Source: Larkinella sp051857545 (lineage in GTDB: Bacteria > Bacteroidota > Bacteroidia > Cytophagales > Spirosomataceae). Taken from it: a stretch of DNA of 64,000 nt. The notes beneath the pieces are model-generated. The model searched no databases and had not been told where the DNA came from. It was given only the letters and a program-made list of their open reading frames with translations. This document shows positions 59,543 to 64,000 of this stretch, one piece after another. Each line of letters begins with the position of its first letter. The first letter of the stretch is position 1. The stretch is taken from the NCBI RefSeq assembly GCF_051857545.1, contig NZ_JBPZHB010000015.1, positions 62,001-126,000 of the forward strand, in the 5' to 3' direction. Made by a program: the position numbers and the translations under genes.

Positions 59543-60373
59543 CTACCGGATGTCGCTCAATTGAACAAAATCCATGTCGGTGAACGAATAATTTTCGCCC
59601 GCCATGGCCCAGATGAAGGAGTAACTGGCGGTTCCGGCGCCGGCATGAATGGACCAGGGCGGAGACAGAATGGCCTGATCGGTAGCCACCAGCAGGTGAC
59701 GCGTTTCCTGGGGATGTCCCATAAAATGAAAAACCCGCTGGTTTTCAGGAATATCAAAATAAATATAGGCTTCCATCCGGCGGTCGTGAACGTGGGGCGG
59801 CATGGTATTCCAGATGTTGCCGGATTTCAGGGTTGTCAGCCCCATCACCAACTGACAGCTTTGCAAACCGTCGGCATGAATGTATTTGTAGATGGTTCGC
59901 TGATTGGCGGTTTCCTGGGCACCCAGATCTACCGGCGAAGCCTCTGCCGACGTCAGTTTTGCCGTTGGGCAGGTTCGGTGGGCGGGGGTCGAAATCAAGG
60001 CAAATTTGGCCGGTTTGTCAGCCTGATTGCTCCTGAAGGTCACTTCCCGGCTTCCCATCCCCACGTATAAACACTCTTTTTTTGACAAGTCAATCACCTG
60101 TCCGTCAACTGTTACGGTTCCGTCTCCAGCCAGATTGATAATGCCCAGTTCACGCCGTTGCAGAAAGAAATCCGCTTTCAGCTCGTCATACGCCGGTAAC
60201 GTCTGCGGCCCATCGACGGGCATGACGCCCCCCACGATCATCCGGTCGTAATGGGAATAAACGAACTCGAATATATTGGGTGTAAACAGGCTTTCGATGA
60301 GAAATTCCCGGCGAATCCGGTCGGTATCATACTGCTTGAAATCGCTGGGATTGGTCGTATAACGGGTCTGCAT
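59543..60373 (-). CDS. kduI: 5-dehydro-4-deoxy-D-glucuronate isomerase
   Basis: 276 residues, normal length for KduI. Zinc ligands match the known set with a shift of two: H194 and H196 (MPPHVHDRRM), E201 and H243 (PPWSIHAGAG). The N-terminal SDFKQYDTDRIRREFLIESL and GGVMPVDG blocks are typical. It converts 5-keto-4-deoxyuronate, released from pectin- or alginate-like uronides, to 3-deoxy-D-glycero-2,5-hexodiulosonate, the substrate of KduD. The KduD-like gene lies at the far left of the window, 59 kb away. It follows kdsA by 59 bp. Confidence 0.95.
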   Translation of the reverse strand: MQTRYTTNPSDFKQYDTDRIRREFLIESLFTPNIFEFVYSHYDRMIVGGVMPVDGPQTLPAYDELKADFFLQRRELGIINLAGDGTVTVDGQVIDLSKKECLYVGMGSREVTFRSNQADKPAKFALISTPAHRTCPTAKLTSAEASPVDLGAQETANQRTIYKYIHADGLQSCQLVMGLTTLKSGNIWNTMPPHVHDRRMEAYIYFDIPENQRVFHFMGHPQETRHLLVATDQAILSPPWSIHAGAGTASYSFIWAMAGENYSFTDMDFVQLSDIR

Positions 60374-60432
60374 GGATGAATAAGATCAGTTTATGAAGAG
60401 AGGGCTGAAGCGGTTTTTTCTACTGTTATCGG

Positions 60433-61242
60433 TCAGGATAGGGCTTGCCGAATCCGGACCAGTTTCTCCAGCAAACCTTCCAACTGACTCAGTGGCAACA
60501 TATTGGCCCCATCCGATTTAGCTTCCGACGGGTTGGGGTGAGTTTCGATGAACAGACCGTCGGCCCCTACGGCAATGGCGGCTTTGGCGATGGTAGCAAT
60601 CAGAGCCGGTTTTCCGCCCGTGACGCCCGACGACTGGTTGGGCTGTTGCAGCGAGTGCGTACAGTCCATTACCACCGGAACGCCGTGGGCCTGCATCATC
60701 GGCAGGTTGCGGTAATCGACCACCAGATCGCCGTAGCCGAAAGAGTTGCCCCGGTCGGTCAGCAACACCTCCGCATCCGGATAAACCGACTTCACTTTTT
60801 CAACGGCAAAAGCCATCGAATCGCCCGACATAAATTGTCCTTTTTTGATGTTGACCACCTTTCCGGTTTGGGCGGCCGCAGTGAGCATATCGGTTTGCCG
60901 ACACAGAAAGGCCGGAATTTGCAGCACATCCACGTACTCTGCCGCCATCGCGGCCTCGTGCGATTCGTGGAAATCCGTGACGGTCGGAACCTGGAAGCGC
61001 TCGCCCACTTCTCTGAGAATTTCGAGGGCTAAACGATCACCGATCCCGGTAAAAGAATCCAGTTTCGTCCGGTTTGCTTTGCGATAGGAGCCTTTGAACA
61101 GAAATGGGATCCGGAGTCGATCCGTTATGGCGACCAGTTTTTCGGCAATTTCCAGGGCCATTTCGCGGCTTTCGATGGCGCAGGGTCCCGCAATCAGGAA
61201 AAAGTTGCCCGAATCGGTATGTTTTAGTTTGGCAATCTTCAC
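60433..61242 (-). CDS. kdsA: 3-deoxy-8-phosphooctulonate synthase
   Basis: 269 residues. Signatures: FFLIAGPCAIESREMALEIA, LFKGSYRKANRTKLDSFTGI, VPTVTDFHESHEAA, VNIKKGQFMSGDSM, and VVMDCTHSLQQPN with ADGLFIETHPNPSEAKSDG near the end. It condenses phosphoenolpyruvate with arabinose-5-phosphate to Kdo-8-phosphate for lipid A and lipopolysaccharide, so the organism has an outer membrane with Kdo. It is first in a likely two-gene transcript with kduI. Confidence 0.95.
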   Translation of the reverse strand: MKIAKLKHTDSGNFFLIAGPCAIESREMALEIAEKLVAITDRLRIPFLFKGSYRKANRTKLDSFTGIGDRLALEILREVGERFQVPTVTDFHESHEAAMAAEYVDVLQIPAFLCRQTDMLTAAAQTGKVVNIKKGQFMSGDSMAFAVEKVKSVYPDAEVLLTDRGNSFGYGDLVVDYRNLPMMQAHGVPVVMDCTHSLQQPNQSSGVTGGKPALIATIAKAAIAVGADGLFIETHPNPSEAKSDGANMLPLSQLEGLLEKLVRIRQALS

Positions 61243-61635
61243 AGGTGGTTTTGACGTTTTCGTACAAAACTACACAATTAGACCACTTTGAACGGTTCAG
61301 CTCTGTCAAAATCGCACTTTCGCTAACTTTTGCCGGTTCTTGCCACTTTGGGAGCGACTAATCTGAAATTTAAGTCGTTTATTGCCATTTTGATAGATTG
61401 TTGGGCCATTCGACGAAACCGGAGCTACTTCATTTGGCCGTCTGGTGATCGAGTTGCTACCGGGACGGTAGTTCAGTTGGTAAATACAATTTTATTTTGT
61501 AATAAGCTGTTAATCTGTCTTTTTACAAAAAAAACCAAGCACTTTTAAACGATTTTCGATAGAAAAAATTATTTGACAATACTGTTTTTAATCTCTTTCT
61601 TTGCACAGTTTTTAGAACCCCAAACGCATACAGAA
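61243..61635. other. 393-bp divergent region between kdsA and acpP
   Basis: No gene is seen. The right part is AT-rich and holds the acpP promoter at 61572-61603. The left part must hold the kdsA promoter (minus), but I cannot place a good TTTG/TAnnTTTG pair there. The rest shows no recognisable repeat or RNA. Confidence 0.5.
61572..61603 (+). promoter_or_regulatory. acpP-fabF-rnc promoter
   Basis: TTTG (61572-61575), a 20-nt spacer, then TTTCTTTG (61596-61603), close to the Bacteroidota consensus. Transcription would start about 61609, leaving a ~27-nt leader before ATG 61636. Confidence 0.6.
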
Positions 61636-61872
61636 ATGTCAGAAATTGCAGACAAAGTAAAAGCAATCATTGTTGAAAAACTGGGTGTTGAAGAATCGGA
61701 GGTAACGCCGGAAGCCAGCTTCACTAATGATCTGGGCGCTGATTCGCTCGACACCGTTGAACTGATTATGGAATTTGAAAAAGAGTTTAACATCTCTATT
61801 CCGGACGATCAGGCGGAAAACATTGGTACAGTAGGCCAGGCCATTACGTACCTGGAAGAGAATGTGAAATAA
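61636..61872 (+). CDS. acpP: acyl carrier protein
   Basis: 78 residues from ATG 61636; a longer frame from 61573 runs through the promoter and is rejected. The four-helix ACP sequence is standard, with the phosphopantetheine attachment serine S37 in GADSLDTVELIMEFE. Net charge is strongly negative. It carries growing acyl chains in fatty acid synthesis. It is followed after 24 bp by fabF and then rnc, a common cluster in this phylum. Confidence 0.97.
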   Translation: MSEIADKVKAIIVEKLGVEESEVTPEASFTNDLGADSLDTVELIMEFEKEFNISIPDDQAENIGTVGQAITYLEENVK

Positions 61873-61896
61873 GCTTTTCTTTTTGTAGTTCATTCT

Positions 61897-63150
61897 ATGC
61901 CTTTTAAACGAGTAGTAATCACCGGCCTGGGCGCTCTTACGCCGATTGGTAATACAGTACAAGAGTTCTGGAACGGCTTATCTGCCGGTGTAAGTGGCGC
62001 CGGTCCGATTACTAAATTCAATGCCGAAAAATTTCGGACAAAATTCGCCTGCGAAATTAAGAACCTGGACATCAACCAGTTCATCCCTCGTCAGGACGCT
62101 CGTAAGATGGACCCTTTCGCCCAATACGCCCTCATTGTGGGCGACGAAGCGGTGAAAGACGCCGGGCTTGACCTCACCAAGCTCGATCTGAACAAAGCCG
62201 GTGTCATCTGGGGTTCAGGAATCGGAGGGCTAAAAACCTTCGAAGACGAAGTAAAGAATTACGCCACCGGCGATGGCACTCCCCGTTACAATCCATTCTT
62301 CATTCCGAAAATGATTGCCGACAGTGCATCGGGCATGCTCTCGATTCGCTACGGTTTTCACGGTGTCAATTACGTGACGGTTTCGGCCTGCGCTTCGGCG
62401 ACCAACGCCATGATCGACGCCTTCAACTTCATTCGGCTGGGACGACTGAACATCGCCATTTCCGGCGGTTCAGAAGCCGCCGTAACCGAAGCGGGTGTCG
62501 GCGGGTTTAATGCGCTCCGGGCGTTGTCGGAACGAAACGAATCGCCGGAAACGGCTTCACGGCCGTTTGACAAAGACCGCGACGGTTTTGTGCTGGGCGA
62601 AGGTGCCGGGGCACTGATTTTGGAAGAGTATGAACACGCGAAAGCGCGGGGTGCCAAGATTTACGCCGAACTGATCGGCGGAGGCATGTCGTCCGATGCC
62701 TACCACATTACGGCACCGCACCCCGAAGGGCTAGGCGCACTGAATGTGATGAAAGATGCGCTCGACGACGCCCAGATTCGTCCGGAAGACATCGACTATA
62801 TCAACGTACACGGAACGTCGACGCCTTTGGGCGACGTCAGCGAAGCGACAGCGATTGAAAAAGTGTTTGGCGATCATGCCTATAAAGTTAATATCAGCAG
62901 CACCAAGTCGATGACGGGTCACCTGCTGGGGGCGGCTGGGGCCATTGAAGCCATTGCCTGTCTGATGGCGATGAAATACGGTATTGTTCCACCGACGATC
63001 AACCATTTTACCGACGACGAACAATTTAATCCGAAGCTGAACTTTACGTTCAACGAAGCCCAGAAACGAACCATCGACGTCGCTTTGAGTAATACGTTTG
63101 GGTTCGGGGGTCATAATTTTTCCGTGATATTTCGCAAACTTGAGTCATAA
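61897..63150 (+). CDS. fabF: 3-oxoacyl-[acyl-carrier-protein] synthase II
   Basis: 417 residues with the Cys-His-His catalytic triad of KAS II: C165 (TVSACASATN), H305 (INVHGTSTPLGD) and H342 (STKSMTGHLLGAAG). The opening KRVVITGLGALTPIGNTV and the FGFGGHN end are typical. It extends acyl-ACP with malonyl-ACP. It lies between acpP and rnc in one operon. Confidence 0.97.
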   Translation: MPFKRVVITGLGALTPIGNTVQEFWNGLSAGVSGAGPITKFNAEKFRTKFACEIKNLDINQFIPRQDARKMDPFAQYALIVGDEAVKDAGLDLTKLDLNKAGVIWGSGIGGLKTFEDEVKNYATGDGTPRYNPFFIPKMIADSASGMLSIRYGFHGVNYVTVSACASATNAMIDAFNFIRLGRLNIAISGGSEAAVTEAGVGGFNALRALSERNESPETASRPFDKDRDGFVLGEGAGALILEEYEHAKARGAKIYAELIGGGMSSDAYHITAPHPEGLGALNVMKDALDDAQIRPEDIDYINVHGTSTPLGDVSEATAIEKVFGDHAYKVNISSTKSMTGHLLGAAGAIEAIACLMAMKYGIVPPTINHFTDDEQFNPKLNFTFNEAQKRTIDVALSNTFGFGGHNFSVIFRKLES

Positions 63151-63158
63151 ACAGCCGC

Positions 63159-63941
63159 GTGCCAGCCGCTTCAGCCAACACCTTCTTCGAGCCTATTCGC
63201 AGTTTTTTCCGGTTTCGGCTGGGCAACAGCGAACGCAAAAAATTTAAGCGCTCCGTTGAACACATCATTGGCGAAGCGCCTTCCAACGTTGGCCTGTATC
63301 AACTCGCCTTCCGGCACACCTCGGCCTCGAAAGAAACGGCGATCAAGGGCTTCAAAGAATCCAACGAACGGCTGGAATACCTGGGCGATGCGGTTTTAGG
63401 CATGGTGATTGCCGAGTTTCTCTTCAAAAAATTTCCGTATAAAGACGAAGGCTTCCTGACCGAAATCCGCTCCCGGATCGTCAACCGGGAAACCCTCAAC
63501 GGCATTGCCCGGAAAATCGGTCTGGAAAACCTGATCGAATACGACGGAAGCCGCAACCGGGGTATTGTGCCCTCCCGCACCTCCATGTACGGCGATGCGC
63601 TCGAAGCGCTGGTCGGTGCCATTTACCTCGACAAGGGATTCCGATTTACGCGTCGGTTCATTCTCAAGGAGTTACTGGGTCATTATGACCTCGAAGCCCT
63701 GATCAGTAACAACGCCAACTTCAAAAGCCGCCTGATCGAGTGGGCGCAACGGGAAGGCAAAAAAGTAGAATTTATCATTATTTCTGAACGCGGAAACAAC
63801 CACTTCCGCGAATTCATCTCTCAGGTAACGGTCAATGACGAACCGTTTGCCCAGGGCAGTGGCTACAGCAAGAAAAAAGCCGAACAGTCGGCCGCTGAAA
63901 AAGCCTGTGAGCAACTGCAGATGAAACCGGTTTCCAATTAA
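63159..63941 (+). CDS. rnc: ribonuclease III
   Basis: 260 residues from GTG 63159, 8 bp after fabF. The RNase III signature is NERLEYLGDAVLGMVIAEFL (acidic E70 and D77), with a second acidic site in YGDALEALVGAIYLDKG. A double-stranded RNA-binding domain forms the C-terminal ~70 residues (SRLIEWAQREGKKVEF ... GYSKKKAEQSAAEKA). It cuts double-stranded RNA in rRNA processing. The long hairpins elsewhere in the window could be its substrates. It ends 59 bp before the window edge; nothing more is seen there. Confidence 0.95.
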   Translation: MPAASANTFFEPIRSFFRFRLGNSERKKFKRSVEHIIGEAPSNVGLYQLAFRHTSASKETAIKGFKESNERLEYLGDAVLGMVIAEFLFKKFPYKDEGFLTEIRSRIVNRETLNGIARKIGLENLIEYDGSRNRGIVPSRTSMYGDALEALVGAIYLDKGFRFTRRFILKELLGHYDLEALISNNANFKSRLIEWAQREGKKVEFIIISERGNNHFREFISQVTVNDEPFAQGSGYSKKKAEQSAAEKACEQLQMKPVSN

Positions 63942-64000
63942 AAACCGGAATCTTCCCCCTTCCTGATCAGGTTTCCGGACAATTCATTTCTGCACCAACC

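Noticed and set aside
1..64000. tRNA, rRNA or known riboswitch genes
   Set aside because: I read the gaps for cloverleaf-like or riboswitch-like sequence, including before thiN and moaC, and saw none. A covariance-model scan would be needed to exclude them fully.

Overview
The window reads as a chromosomal segment from a Cytophagales bacterium (phylum Bacteroidota), most like the Spirosoma/Larkinella group. The evidence is two SusC/SusD pairs with FecI/FecR regulators, a PorU-like type IX secretion protein with a C-terminal sorting domain, short FecR-DUF4974 proteins, the short Bacteroidota form of AMP nucleosidase, PadR-PspC-GIN genes, and promoters that fit the Bacteroidota consensus (TTTG, about 20 nt, TAnnTTTG) rather than -35/-10 boxes. 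The phylum is well supported. The genus is a guess.

Layout. (1) 1-11069, all minus strand: start of a KduD-like dehydrogenase, two FAD-dependent oxidoreductases (one Sec-exported, one Tat-exported), SusD, SusC with an STN signalling domain, FecR and an ECF sigma factor. This is a substrate-uptake locus under trans-envelope control. (2) 11161-11734: a decayed REP-associated (RAYT) transposase element bounded by 33-bp inverted repeats. (3) 11874-18400: a lipoprotein, a haem-c/FG-GAP lipoprotein, gluconokinase, a lone ECF sigma factor, a LytTR response regulator and a cytoplasmic trypsin-like protease. (4) 18390-25128, plus strand: ArgE-type deacetylase, ManA, a YdcZ-type membrane protein, a PD-(D/E)XK nuclease, a DUF1080 protein, an MFS transporter and ArgH. 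(5) 25360-34258: a propeller/alpha-toroid secreted protein, an SMP-30-like protein, an MFS exporter, a TrpF-like protein, Hsp20, a TPR protein, AMP nucleosidase and an HsdR_N-like protein. (6) 34259-43978, minus: a second uptake locus with sulfatase, clan GH-A glycosidase, SusD, SusC, FecR and ECF sigma, pointing to a sulfated glycan. (7) 44197-50596: YceI/MarR, an outer-membrane barrel, GNAT, Maf, MoaC, MobA and thiamine pyrophosphokinase. (8) 50603-58120: a PorU-like peptidase, then a PadR/PspC-GIN/GIN operon. (9) 58318-63941: a PhyH dioxygenase, KduI, KdsA, then acpP-fabF-rnc.

The two uptake loci share one logic. A SusC receptor with an STN domain senses ligand, a membrane FecR relays the signal, and a FecI-type sigma factor activates the operon. 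KduD and KduI lie at opposite ends of the window and would join in uronate catabolism.

The most unusual feature is a dense set of long, near-perfect intergenic palindromes in at least three sequence families. Within a copy the two arms match each other better than they match other copies, and where copies differ both arms change together. Several copies fill nearly a whole intergenic space. Two sit inside the uptake operons, one supplies the tail and stop codon of maf, and a stretch closely matching one arm is read as codons inside argH. No tRNA, rRNA, CRISPR array or intact insertion sequence was seen.
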